Assembly: GCA_000507305.1 (NCBI GenBank) | Contig: DF239134.1 | Span: 62,001 to 126,000 of the forward strand | DNA length: 64,000 bases | Source: Breviolum minutum Mf 1.05b.01 | Lineage: Eukaryota > Sar > Dinophyceae > Suessiales > Symbiodiniaceae | Direction of reading: 5' to 3' | Shown: positions 56,700 through 64,000 of the stretch, one piece after another | How the letters are laid out: each line of letters opens with the position of its first letter | How positions within the stretch are numbered: position 1 is the stretch's first letter | Position numbers and translations under genes: made by a program | The notes under the pieces: generated by a model | Databases searched by the model: none | What the model saw: only the letters and a program-made list of their open reading frames with translations | What the model was told of the DNA's origin: nothing

Positions 56700-56816
56700 T
56701 ATATATGGATGTTTCCGAAAATGGTGGTACCCCCAAATCATCAATTTTAATAGGGTTTTCCATTATAAACGATCTATTTTGGGGTACCCCTATATTTTTG
56801 GAAACACCCATATATA
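56700..56816. repeat. palJ hairpin repeat, reverse
   Basis: TATATATGGATGTTTCCGAA and TTTGGAAACACCCATATATA. GGTACCCCCAAATCATC and TTTTGGGGTACCCC inside. Confidence 0.8.
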
Positions 56817-57031
56817 GTGGTTGTCTGTGCATTGTCATGTTAGTTTTCAGGGGATGTATCAGAAACATGCCAAGGGCTGAAGCAAGCAAAGATCATTATC
56901 AAGCCTTGGATGAAACCCTGAAATTCCCATGGGTTTACTCTTAAAGAGTACTAACCACCAGTTTTCCAATTTGTATATCACACCTTTTACAAACTCTTGA
57001 TTGTGTTATAGTTTTGCAGGGTGAAGTACCC

Positions 57032-57230
57032 TACCCATAACATCTATGTGTGCTATATATGTTCCTCACATTTACCATAAAAAATCAACCAAACATACCA
57101 GCATCTTCCAGTTTGGGTGCTGTTTGAACCCTAATGGATGGTGTTTTTCGGCACCCCAAACACCATCCATTCAGCACCCATTGGAAGATCCAGGTAGGTA
57201 AAAAATATATCAGTCCCATGGATCATATAT
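57032..57230. repeat. palA hairpin repeat split by palT
   Basis: ACCCATAACATCTATGTGTG on the left and TATATCAGTCCCATGGATCA on the right, with palT at 57096-57196. Confidence 0.6.
57096..57196. repeat. palT hairpin repeat, best copy
   Basis: ACCAGCATCTTCCAGTTTGG and CCATTGGAAGATCCAGGT. AATGGATGGTGTTTTTCGG pairs with AAACACCATCCATT. Confidence 0.75.
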
Positions 57231-57267
57231 AGGGCCCAGGGGCCGTGGGGCTGTTTTTGGTTGTCAG

Positions 57268-57386
57268 GCTACGATGTGGCTATGTGCAGTGCCGTGGTGG
57301 CTGCTTGTGGCAAGGGAACCACGAGTTCCCAAAATGCCTGGCGCAGTGCGGTGGAGGTGTGCTTCAACATGGGCATCTTGCGAGTG
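57268..57386 (+). CDS. PPR-like exon
   Basis: TTGTCAG at 57261-57267 is a good acceptor. The frame reads GYDVAMCSAVVAACGKGTTS and AWRSAVEVCFNMGILRV, which fits the pentatricopeptide helix pair (DVxxxxxxxxACxxxxxWxxAxxxxxxM). GT at 57384 or 57387 could be the donor, leaving phase 0. PPR proteins bind organellar RNA one base per repeat and are greatly expanded in dinoflagellates. Only one repeat is visible here, so the gene must have other exons. A + strand PPR-like exon follows at 58.55 kb. Confidence 0.5.
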
Positions 57387-57460
57387 GTGTCAGGAGATCC
57401 CAGCGATTTATGGCCCAGTCAACCTACCCACCCCCCCAACGTACCCCCTTCCCCCGGAAA

Positions 57461-57564
57461 TACTGTTGATGGAAGAAATCCTGCACCAGTTGATAGGTAG
57501 TTTATCCCACTATTTACATGGTTTTGTACATCTCAGGTGGTGCAGGATTTCTTCCATCAGCAGT
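57461..57564. repeat. palM hairpin repeat, best copy
   Basis: ACTGTTGATGGAAGAAATCC and GGATTTCTTCCATCAGCAGT. Confidence 0.8.
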
Positions 57565-57701
57565 GAGGTTTGAATAAGGCCTTGTTAAGGGAAACCTAAT
57601 TGTTGAAAGGATGACTGTGCGGCTCAGAAGGTGGGAAGGTTTGAGGGTGGCAAAGATTTCTAGTGGCCCTTTCTTTTGTAGTACGGGGGTAGGTGCCCAT
57701 C

Positions 57702-57813
57702 TTGTGGTGGTTTCAAATATTTGTTTGTTTTGCCCTAATTTGTGCGGACATGAGTGATAGTTTGACATGTTCTTCTATTTTTTCTGGTTGGGTTGAAACC
57801 ACCAACCAACTAG
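57702..57813. repeat. palB hairpin repeat
   Basis: TTGTGGTGGTTTCAAATATT and GGTTGAAACCACCAACCAAC. Lies in the presumed intron between the PPR-like exons. Confidence 0.75.
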
Positions 57814-58089
57814 ATGATTTGTATTTTGCATGTAATTTGCATATGTTTCGATGTTTTTTTGGGGGGTTCGGAAGTTCAGAGGAGATGTAGTAGTTTAGGC
57901 CTAGAAATTGTGAAGCCAAAAGACTGAAGGATGAAAATACATACATGTGACCTGTATCCTTTCAAATTTTGTCATGACTCCTGCAAGATTTCCTTGGCCC
58001 TATTTTGTTCCAATAGCATTTCAAGAAGGTTTGTAAAAACGTGTATGTTTGACGTACATGTGACATGGTGTTTAGATTGGGCATCCTTT

Positions 58090-58215
58090 TGATTATGGAT
58101 TCTACCATGAGAAATCACCATTTAAACTTTAAAAAATATTATCAGCAAGAGACTTTCAGAACCAATTCATTTACCATTTGTGAGAATACGTTTGGAACTT
58201 TTCCCATCCGCATCC
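58090..58215. repeat. palI hairpin repeat, diverged
   Basis: ATTCTACCATGAGAAATCAC, ACCATTTGTGAGAATACG and CATCCTGGCCAATTGAAG. Confidence 0.45.
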
Positions 58216-58264
58216 TGGCCAATTGAAGGTCCTAAGATCGGCGCAAGATCGGTCCCAAGGTTTC

Positions 58265-58485
58265 GACATTTAGACCATTTGGAAAGGGAATAACCCCAGT
58301 TAGGTTAGGAGACTTACTAACCATATCTGACCTATAGACTTATATCAACTTATATCATAATATCCATTTATAAGCAACTTAGCCCATTTGGAAGGGGATC
58401 ACCCCTGCTTAGGGACTTACGATCACCATGGTTATTAATAACCCACGTATATCCGTCCGTCATGGTGGTAGTCATCCTCCAAGTT
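58265..58485. repeat. palF composite, diverged
   Basis: CATTTGGAAAGGGAATAACC, a second CATTTGGAAGGGGATCACCC, ACGATCACCATGGTTATTAA and GTCATCCTCCAAGTTAGG. It appears to be two partial palF copies. Confidence 0.5.
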
Positions 58486-58547
58486 AGGCCGTGCATCCCT
58501 CAAGGGTGTTGACGGCCGTAAGATCAGCTAAGGCCCAATGTTTCCAG

Positions 58548-58620
58548 CTACAGCAGCGTGATGACTGCCTGTCGTGGTGTGGCCACATGGCCGGTGGCTT
58601 TAGGTGCCCGGAGTTGGAGT
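58548..58620 (+). CDS. PPR-like exon
   Basis: A TTTCCAG acceptor (58541-58547) precedes a frame reading YSSVMTACRGVATWPVALGA. It fits the PPR signature YxxxMxAC...WxxAL. It starts with the third base of a codon. The donor is unclear (a GT near 58602 or a GC/GA donor). GGTGTTGACGGCC then GTAAGA at 58505-58522 may be the end of the preceding exon. Probably the same + strand gene as the 57.3 kb exon. Confidence 0.45.
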
Positions 58621-58769
58621 TGGATGGAAAAACCTGGGTTTGGAAAACCAGTTATCTCTGATTTGTTGTTTAAATATGGTAGTCTTTTTCATTTTGGGGA
58701 TGAAATATTCAGTTTTATGGAGAATACTTTCATAAATCCATTTGTCAAAGCAGTGATAGCTAGCAAAAG

Positions 58770-59094
58770 GTGAAGCCGCTCGAAGTGCTCCTTCTGTTTT
58801 GGTCCAAAGGCGCTCACAGCGCTGCGTAGCGATTGGCTCTATGTAGGCCTAACCCTTCCCTTGAGAGATAAGGGGCACATGCGAAACAAATTATGTGTAA
58901 ACATGGTGTGCAGGCTGCACAATTCACACAGGTGAAAAAGAAGGAAGGAAAATGAAATGACACTGGAACTAATGCTGGAATTTTCTCAGCATAGGGCCAA
59001 AAACTCTCATCACACCAACTCGGCTCTGGCGAAACTCCTGTCGTCATAGTCAAAGGTGTGGAATAGCAGCCCACATTTATGTCATCCATTCTAT
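58770..59094. other. 3' end region of the copia element, LTR not resolved
   Basis: Lies downstream (on the minus strand) of the last element ORF. A purine-rich tract on the minus strand (complement of CCTAACCCTTCCCTTGAG at 58849-58866) could be the polypurine tract before the 3' LTR. The LTR ends cannot be fixed without the 5' copy. Confidence 0.3.
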
Positions 59095-60040
59095 TCATCC
59101 TTGCTCTTCTTGGTCTTCTTCACGAAGACGCATATCATTGGCACACCAAGCGCATGGCCGCTTGGTGATGATCTGACCAGTGGTGCGGTGTTGGCAACAT
59201 TGCCTAGAGAAATGCCAGACTTCACCACTACGAGTGAAGTGAACAGGTCGACGGATCAATTGGTTGATCCTCTCGCTGACCAGTGCTTGTACATCATCAC
59301 TGGGTGCAGCACGACTCATACGGGCTGCAATCTGGTTCTCCATGATCTCGCCAAAGTTGTTTTGTAGTTGTTCAAACCGATGCTTTGCGAGAGATGCTTC
59401 GGTGTAGTGCTCGCCTGCAATTCTCCTTGCTATTGCCAATAGATCCTGTGTCTCGGTCAACTCGGCCTCTTTCATAGCTAACCTGGTGGTAAGCCTTGCC
59501 ACTTCTTCTTCAAGACGCATGTTTGCTTCTTGTAGTCGTGTTAGTTCTCCAGGGGCAGGTTGAGGCTCTGGTGGTTCCCCCTGCGGTAAGTCAGGTTCCT
59601 GACTTGGGTCCAGATCTTCTTCTTCCTCAGGCTCAGGTTGGTCTGGGCCACGTAGCCAACTGCGCATGTTGTCATACTGCATGCGACACTTGTTGTTGAG
59701 GAGGTTGATGTAGTGAAGTGCTTGTTGGGATAGTGCAGGTAGTAGTGCCAAGCCATAAAAGATGCCAAGGAGTGTGAAGAAACACACTAAGAAGTTGGTG
59801 GTGGTGAAGGTGTTGTCTTCTTGAGGTGTAGTGAGGTTGTCAGTAGATGTGGCTGTGGTAGGTGTTGTGGAGGCTGCCATTGCCAGTGCTGTCAAAGCCT
59901 TGCTTGTTCGCTTGGTGGCGAACATCTCTGCTGCTTGTTTGCGCTGCTGTGGTGTCTTCTTCTTTGAAGCTTGAAAGCTGTCGTCGCTGATCAATTTTGT
60001 TCTGTGTGTTCTGCTAGAAGCTGTGCTGCTTCTGTCTTTG
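59095..60040 (-). CDS. Copia element extra C-terminal ORF: membrane segment, coiled coil, Cys/His motif
   Basis: The open frame runs from 60096 to the stop at 59095 (333 codons), but the homologous part probably starts near 60030, where RNase H sequence gives way. It is Lys-rich at first (ASKKKTPQQRKQ). One hydrophobic segment spans residues 101-121 (NFLVCFFTLLGIFYGLALLP), then an acidic Pro-rich stretch (residues 151-182, EPEEEEDLDPSQEPD) and a long charged coiled coil (about 184-256, EANMRLEEEVARLTTRLAM). The end carries VHFTRSGEVWHFSRQCCQ, then HRTTG and RPCAWC, with His295, Cys300/301, His303, Cys315 and Cys318 able to bind a metal. Standard copia polyproteins stop after RNase H. The function is unknown: a membrane-linked, envelope-like or RNA-binding role are all guesses. 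Confidence 0.65.
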
Positions 60041-60305
60041 TCATGCCGTCTGCGTATTGTCGTTCGCTGGAGACCCAGCGAATGTGTGATTGGCATACCT
60101 TCAGTTTGTCCTGTGCTACCAGTGTCTCGACTGCTGTTCTTTTGTCTGCTCCTATGCTTGCTTGTATTTCGTCCTTCGTCAGCAGGTCATAGAGGGCCTT
60201 TGCATCGATCACTTGGGCTGGTCGATGTTGAAGCTGCGCTGATCTGCTGTCTTCCAAAGGTAGATGTGGATGAAAGACGAGGTTCCAAAACAAACAGGTG
60301 AACAA
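59991..60305 (-). CDS. Copia element RNase H, C-terminal part
   Basis: AQVIDAKALYDLLTKDEIQA carries the third acidic residue of RNase H, and HIRWVSSERQYADGMTK is the typical copia end. The frame is shifted by one relative to the RT frame. The change lies near 60300-60315. Confidence 0.75.
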   Translation of the reverse strand: MFTCLFWNLVFHPHLPLEDSRSAQLQHRPAQVIDAKALYDLLTKDEIQASIGADKRTAVETLVAQDKLKVCQSHIRWVSSERQYADGMTKTEAAQLLAEHTEQN

Positions 60306-62002
60306 AAGAGCATCATTTCTGAAGCTGCCTGACTCTCGGCTGAGAGTGAACTTCGGGCCACTCTGGCCAACTTCCAGCTTCTCCAGTCCATCACGTTGTA
60401 GAAGTCCTCCTTTCCACTGATGACTTCATGATGAACCATGCAAAGCAGATATCCACCTTGAGAGCTGAGATCATCACGGCTAGCATAGGTGGCATCAGAG
60501 AACACCATAAAAGAGATGTCGTTGACGTCTCCCAGAGCATGGTAGTGCAGACCAACATCTGCGTTGGCCTTTGCCATCCTCAAAACTTTGTTTCCCAGTT
60601 CCAAGCTAGAAACTGTGCCCTTGCTGACCTTGCCGGCCAGCTGTGATACTGCACACTGTAAGTGTGGTGCTGATTGTGTGCTTGGCCATTGTGGTTCTTG
60701 TAGTTGTGCTTTGCGATGTGGTGCAATGGTAATTGGTTTCTGTTTGTGTAGGTATGCTGCTTGCTGTAGAGTGATGTGGTCATCATGCTGCGTTATGTCG
60801 CATCCGCAGTACTGCAAGTTCTTTGTTTCCTCCCACATACGGAAGTTGAAGAGCTTGTGTAGTTGCTCTTTGACATCCTTGTAGATTGGGTTGTGGATGT
60901 CTCCACAGCCAAGTAGGTCGTCCACATGGATGCCGAAAAGTGCCACAAGTCTGCCAGGTGTATGTTGTGGTGTCTCTGCTGCTGCTTTGTGATGTAGCTG
61001 TGATTCCTGGTTGGGAGCATAGACCATGAAGAGGCAGGCATCCAACGGATGTCGAACCACATTGGGAATGCTAAGGATGCGATCCACGGCTTCCATGTAC
61101 CAAGCTCTTGGAGCATCACAAAGTCCATACATCGGCTTGTGCAGCTGCATAAGGCGACTGTCGTCATCTTTCATTCCGAGAAGCTGCCGTGCATCACGGG
61201 GAAGACGTATCCACAAAGTTCTCTCCTTGCTGTGGGCTTTTCCTTGGAGAAAAGCCGTGCTGATGTCCGATGTAAATGGGCACCAGCTCATAGTGCTGCA
61301 GATGGAAAGAATCATCCCTCTGCTCAATCTGGTAAGTGTGGGCGAATTGGTGCGAAGAGCTCCCGACCATGCGTCTGGGTCACGAAAACCCTGGGTGATT
61401 AGACGGGCTTTCGCTCGTGGAGTCCCGTCAGCATTGGTGCTCCACTTCAGAATGAAGTGGGCCTTCAGGATTCGTTGGGGCTCAGCTTTGTTCTCGCCAA
61501 CCATCGTCCAAACATCATTCTCAAAGAATGATCGAAGTTCTTTTCTTTTGGCTTCCAAGAACTGCAAACGTTCTGCAAGGGACATGGAACGTTCACTCAG
61601 ATTGGAGGGGTTGTTCTTCTTCTTCTCGATGTAGGTGGTGTAGCCCTCGCTCACGTTGTAGAAGTGTTCGTGAGCCATCTTGCGGTATGCTGGTTGTATC
61701 TTGAACTCTGTAGTGCCTGTCCATGCTGCAGGAAACTGCTTGCTTGTTGGTTTGCTCCAACTGTCATGGTATGTCATGTCTGTTGTTCTGCTGGTGCGTT
61801 TGCTGGTAAGGTAGCTGGTAGGTATTGGGCAGGTGTCTTGCGTTGGTGTGTAAGTTGTGTGTCGAGGTAAGTAGTGCTTGCGAATGATGTAGTTGCCCTT
61901 CAGCTGCCATTCGTCTTGGATGTCATCCAGCACGATGTAGCCAGACTCATCAATGTGCCATCCAGGTGGTAGTGAGGTGTCATCATGGGATTGCGTGTCC
62001 AC
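60209..62002 (-). CDS. Copia element reverse transcriptase and RNase H, N-terminal part
   Basis: Starts with a conserved linker (PPGWHIDESGYIVLDDIQDE, WQLKGNYIIRKHYLPR), then copia RT: ENDVWTMVGENKAEP, LKAHFILKWSTNADGTPRAK, RLITQGFRDPDAW, TSDISTAFLQGKAHS (first catalytic Asp), KPMYGLCDAPRAWYMEAVD and the catalytic pair in GIHVDDLLGCG (HVDD where most copia have YVDD). RNase H begins at VFSDATYASRDDLSSQGGYL (Asp) and ARSSLSAESQAASE (Glu). The final ~25 codons (from about 60300 to 60209) are out of frame with the true RNase H end. RT motifs are intact, so the domain could have been active before the frameshifts. Confidence 0.9.
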   Translation of the reverse strand: MDTQSHDDTSLPPGWHIDESGYIVLDDIQDEWQLKGNYIIRKHYLPRHTTYTPTQDTCPIPTSYLTSKRTSRTTDMTYHDSWSKPTSKQFPAAWTGTTEFKIQPAYRKMAHEHFYNVSEGYTTYIEKKKNNPSNLSERSMSLAERLQFLEAKRKELRSFFENDVWTMVGENKAEPQRILKAHFILKWSTNADGTPRAKARLITQGFRDPDAWSGALRTNSPTLTRLSRGMILSICSTMSWCPFTSDISTAFLQGKAHSKERTLWIRLPRDARQLLGMKDDDSRLMQLHKPMYGLCDAPRAWYMEAVDRILSIPNVVRHPLDACLFMVYAPNQESQLHHKAAAETPQHTPGRLVALFGIHVDDLLGCGDIHNPIYKDVKEQLHKLFNFRMWEETKNLQYCGCDITQHDDHITLQQAAYLHKQKPITIAPHRKAQLQEPQWPSTQSAPHLQCAVSQLAGKVSKGTVSSLELGNKVLRMAKANADVGLHYHALGDVNDISFMVFSDATYASRDDLSSQGGYLLCMVHHEVISGKEDFYNVMDWRSWKLARVARSSLSAESQAASEMMLFCSPVCFGTSSFIHIYLWKTADQRSFNIDQPK

Positions 62003-62333
62003 CTCAATGTCCTGGTAGAGCGCTCCATCGTCGATGGGTCTGTTGCCATAGGGTTGTGCCCTGTCAGTTGCTGTATGGTGAGTCTGTCGTTCAGGCTGGT
62101 ATTGTGTTGTGTTGTCTGCTGCTGGTGTATGTCTGTATATGTGATGGTCTCCTGCCTGTCAAGTCTTGCCCGCTTTGCCTGAAAGTCTTCATCAGGTTGT
62201 GGTCGGAAGGATTCATCGACCATAGGATTGGCCAGTGCTTCGGGAAGGTCTGCTGCAGGTATGCCGAGTTGGGGTGCTTCGTCTGTAGTTGGCGGTTGAG
62301 ATGGTGTTCCATGGTTTTCTGGTGGTTCTATAA
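61900..62333 (-). pseudogene. Copia element linker between integrase and RT, frame-shifted
   Basis: A Gln/Thr-rich frame (DESFRPQPDEDFQAKRARLD, QQQTTQHNTSLNDR) is one frame away from the RT frame and from the preceding part. It is low-complexity linker sequence without a domain. Confidence 0.5.
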
Positions 62334-62581
62334 AGAAGGTGGCTGTTGTCCAGAAGAAAGTGGTGTTGCAGTTGTTGTTGCTGGTGAAAGAATGAGGTTG
62401 GTGTCGGCATCATCAGGTGGTGCTTCCACGTTGGCAATTGTGAACGTGGTTTTGCCAGTCCATAGGTATCCCAAGGTCTTGTCCTTCTCGACGGTCCAGT
62501 CATCATGGATCACCAAATTGGGGCTTGGTCCATCAACGTTTGGTTCTGTGGTTCTCTGGGCTGTGAACATATGGATGGGCG
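62328..62581 (-). pseudogene. Copia element linker, next to the sequence gap
   Basis: FTAQRTTEPNVDGPSPNLVI, DDWTVEKDKTLGYLWTGKT and TFTIANVEAPPDDADTN form a protein-like frame that stops at 62328. It lies directly after the N run on the minus strand. Confidence 0.55.
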
Positions 62582-63137
62582 NNNNNNNNNNNNNNNNNNN
62601 NNNNNNNNNNNNNNNNNNNNNNNNNNNNNNNNNNNNNNNNNNNNNNNNNNNNNNNNNNNNNNNNNNNNNNNNNNNNNNNNNNNNNNNNNNNNNNNNNNNN
62701 NNNNNNNNNNNNNNNNNNNNNNNNNNNNNNNNNNNNNNNNNNNNNNNNNNNNNNNNNNNNNNNNNNNNNNNNNNNNNNNNNNNNNNNNNNNNNNNNNNNN
62801 NNNNNNNNNNNNNNNNNNNNNNNNNNNNNNNNNNNNNNNNNNNNNNNNNNNNNNNNNNNNNNNNNNNNNNNNNNNNNNNNNNNNNNNNNNNNNNNNNNNN
62901 NNNNNNNNNNNNNNNNNNNNNNNNNNNNNNNNNNNNNNNNNNNNNNNNNNNNNNNNNNNNNNNNNNNNNNNNNNNNNNNNNNNNNNNNNNNNNNNNNNNN
63001 NNNNNNNNNNNNNNNNNNNNNNNNNNNNNNNNNNNNNNNNNNNNNNNNNNNNNNNNNNNNNNNNNNNNNNNNNNNNNNNNNNNNNNNNNNNNNNNNNNNN
63101 NNNNNNNNNNNNNNNNNNNNNNNNNNNNNNNNNNNNN
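62582..63137. other. Assembly gap (run of N)
   Basis: 556 undetermined bases inside the copia polyprotein. Any frame drawn across them is not evidence of continuity. Confidence 0.99.
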
Positions 63138-64000
63138 TTCTGTGTCAACCTCTTCTCTCTTCCTCTTGTTGGTCTTTGTGAGGTCGACATCTGTGTCACC
63201 CCACGGCCTCGTATGAGATGCAGTGCTTGCTGTGCTCGCTGCAGTGGTTGTTGTACTTGGGGTGCTGCTGCTGTGCTGTTGTTGTCAAGGAGAGGTTTGA
63301 CATGTTCAGGTGCTGGACGGATCAAAGAGGTGCCATGTGCCAACCAAAGTACTTCGTGAGGTTGTTGTTCCATCATCACAACTGTGGCTGGTCCTCGCCA
63401 TAGAATCTTTGGTCCTGCATGCCCTTGTTGTGGGGCATCACGCCAGTAGTAGCAAAGATCTCCGGTCTTCAGCTGGGCCTTGTTGCCGACGTGTTGACGT
63501 AGTAGAGCTCGTCGTAAACGATCATCATTGTTAGCTTTGGCGATGACCTGAGCAGCCATGCTTTGAAAGGTGAGTTTCTGCTTGAAGGCCTGTGTGGGAT
63601 GTAGCTGTGGAAGTTGCAAATCTTCTTCCATCAAAAGACCAGGCACATGTGGACTGTGTCCTAGGGTCCATTGCAGTGGGCTATACCCTTGAACATTGGG
63701 CATCCGATTCACTTGTGGCAGGACATAGTCGATTGCTTGGATGATGCCATTGGTGGAACAATCGCCCGATTCCATCAAGAAAAGTTCCAAAGACCGACGG
63801 ATGACATGATGCCTCCGTTCGATGATGGCCAGTCGTTCGTGGGCTTGTCCAGGTGAGATCATCAGTTGGATGGTGTGTTGGGATGTCCAGTCCTTCATGG
63901 TGTCGCTGGCCCAAGATCTGTGTTCATCAACCTGAAGAGTTCGCATGGTTCCAAAATGTCGGATCCATGCTCTTTCCAAGGCCTGGACAAAGCTCTTAGC
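63138..64000 (-). CDS. Copia element integrase, C-terminal half (partial at window edge)
   Basis: RTLQVDEHRSWASDTMKDWT and SPGQAHERLAIIERRHHVIR give the second Asp and the Glu of the DDE triad, with exactly 35 residues between them, as in copia integrases. YSPLQWTLGHSPHVPGL is the conserved stretch after the core. GNKAQLKTGDLCYYWRDAPQ and GPKILWRGPATVVMME then HGTSLIRPAPEHVKPLL form the C-terminal DNA-binding region, with the style seen in dinoflagellate copia polyproteins. A Lys-poor Gln-rich linker leads into the gap. The start lies beyond the window. Confidence 0.85.

Larger units (their letters stand above)
58849..64000 (-). mobile_element. Ty1/copia-type LTR retrotransposon, 3' portion, decayed
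   Basis: Reading on the minus strand from the right window edge come integrase (DD35E C-terminal half), a run of N, a linker, reverse transcriptase, RNase H and an extra ORF. This order (integrase before RT) defines Ty1/copia. Several frameshifts separate the pieces. The gag, protease and integrase N-terminal parts would lie beyond 64000. Confidence 0.85.

Noticed and set aside
61026-61634. 202-codon plus-strand frame
   Set aside because: Antisense shadow of the copia reverse transcriptase.
62505-63359. Long frames on both strands across the N run
   Set aside because: Most of their length is undetermined bases. The real coding frame on the left of the gap is a different one.
1-64000. CRISPR arrays, bacterial operons, rRNA or tRNA genes, dinoflagellate spliced-leader tags
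   Set aside because: No evenly spaced direct repeats with unique spacers, no ribosome-binding-site gene clusters, and no recognisable rRNA, tRNA or spliced-leader sequence were seen.

Overview
The window looks like nuclear DNA of a dinoflagellate, probably close to Symbiodiniaceae (the lineage is inferred from gene and transposon style; no marker gene settles the species). Four signs point there: a DIRS/PAT-like tyrosine-recombinase retrotransposon that carries a C5-cytosine methyltransferase, a combination reported from dinoflagellates; a Ty1/copia polyprotein; scattered short exons with GT/GC-type donors, including PPR-like exons; and very sparse coding in a sea of short inverted repeats. 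No rRNA, tRNA, CRISPR or bacterial-style operon was seen.

Layout. 1-24.4 kb is mostly intron or intergenic DNA built from ~100-bp palindromic (hairpin) repeats. It holds candidate exons of one or more host genes on the + strand: charged micro-exons at 1.1, 1.9, 5.2 and 6.4 kb, a KptA/Tpt1-like exon at 9.3-10.1 kb, and an unrecognised exon with one membrane segment at 11.9-12.6 kb. 24.56-30.73 kb is a decayed DIRS/PAT-type element (gag, RT/RNase H, C5 methyltransferase, tyrosine recombinase) with split direct repeats in the order A1-ORFs-B1-A2-B2 plus an extra A3-B3. It sits in the TA-rich loop of an older hairpin repeat. 30.8-58.8 kb is again palindromic repeats with a few possible exons (two PPR-like at 57.3 and 58.5 kb). 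58.8-64.0 kb is the 3' part of a Ty1/copia element on the minus strand (integrase, a 556-bp run of N, RT, RNase H, and an extra downstream ORF with a membrane segment, a coiled coil and a Cys/His motif). Several frameshifts break it, and its 5' part lies beyond the window edge.

Palindromic repeat families, named here for convenience by arm: palA (GGATCCATGTATGGTATATT), palB (TAGGTGGTGGTTTCAAA), palC (CTACCTGGAAAGCCAAG), palD (TACCCTCCCTGAAACTAAC), palE (CCCTAAGAATCCAG), palF (TACTTGGAGGATCATCCCAG), palG (GGATGTCCCAGGAAGTTAG), palH (ACCAGGTGATTCAAAGTGAC), palI (CTTGGATTTG plus inner CCATGGTAAATCACCA), palJ (TATATGGGTGTTTCC), palK (GGATCCAATCACCTTCTGAG), palL (CCATGGCCCCCAAAACC), palM (GATGGAAGAAATCCTGCACC), palQ (GGTTGGTCAACCTAACC), palR (AATAGGTGGTAGGTAGCATG), palT (ACCTGGATCTTCCA), palU (CTACTGGGATGTCC). 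palN, palO, palP and palS are recurring blocks that are not simple palindromes. Several families show target-site duplications, nesting inside each other, or an empty paralogous site, so they behave as mobile elements. In several copies both arms carry matching changes. All alignments were done by eye; boundaries are good to a few bases.
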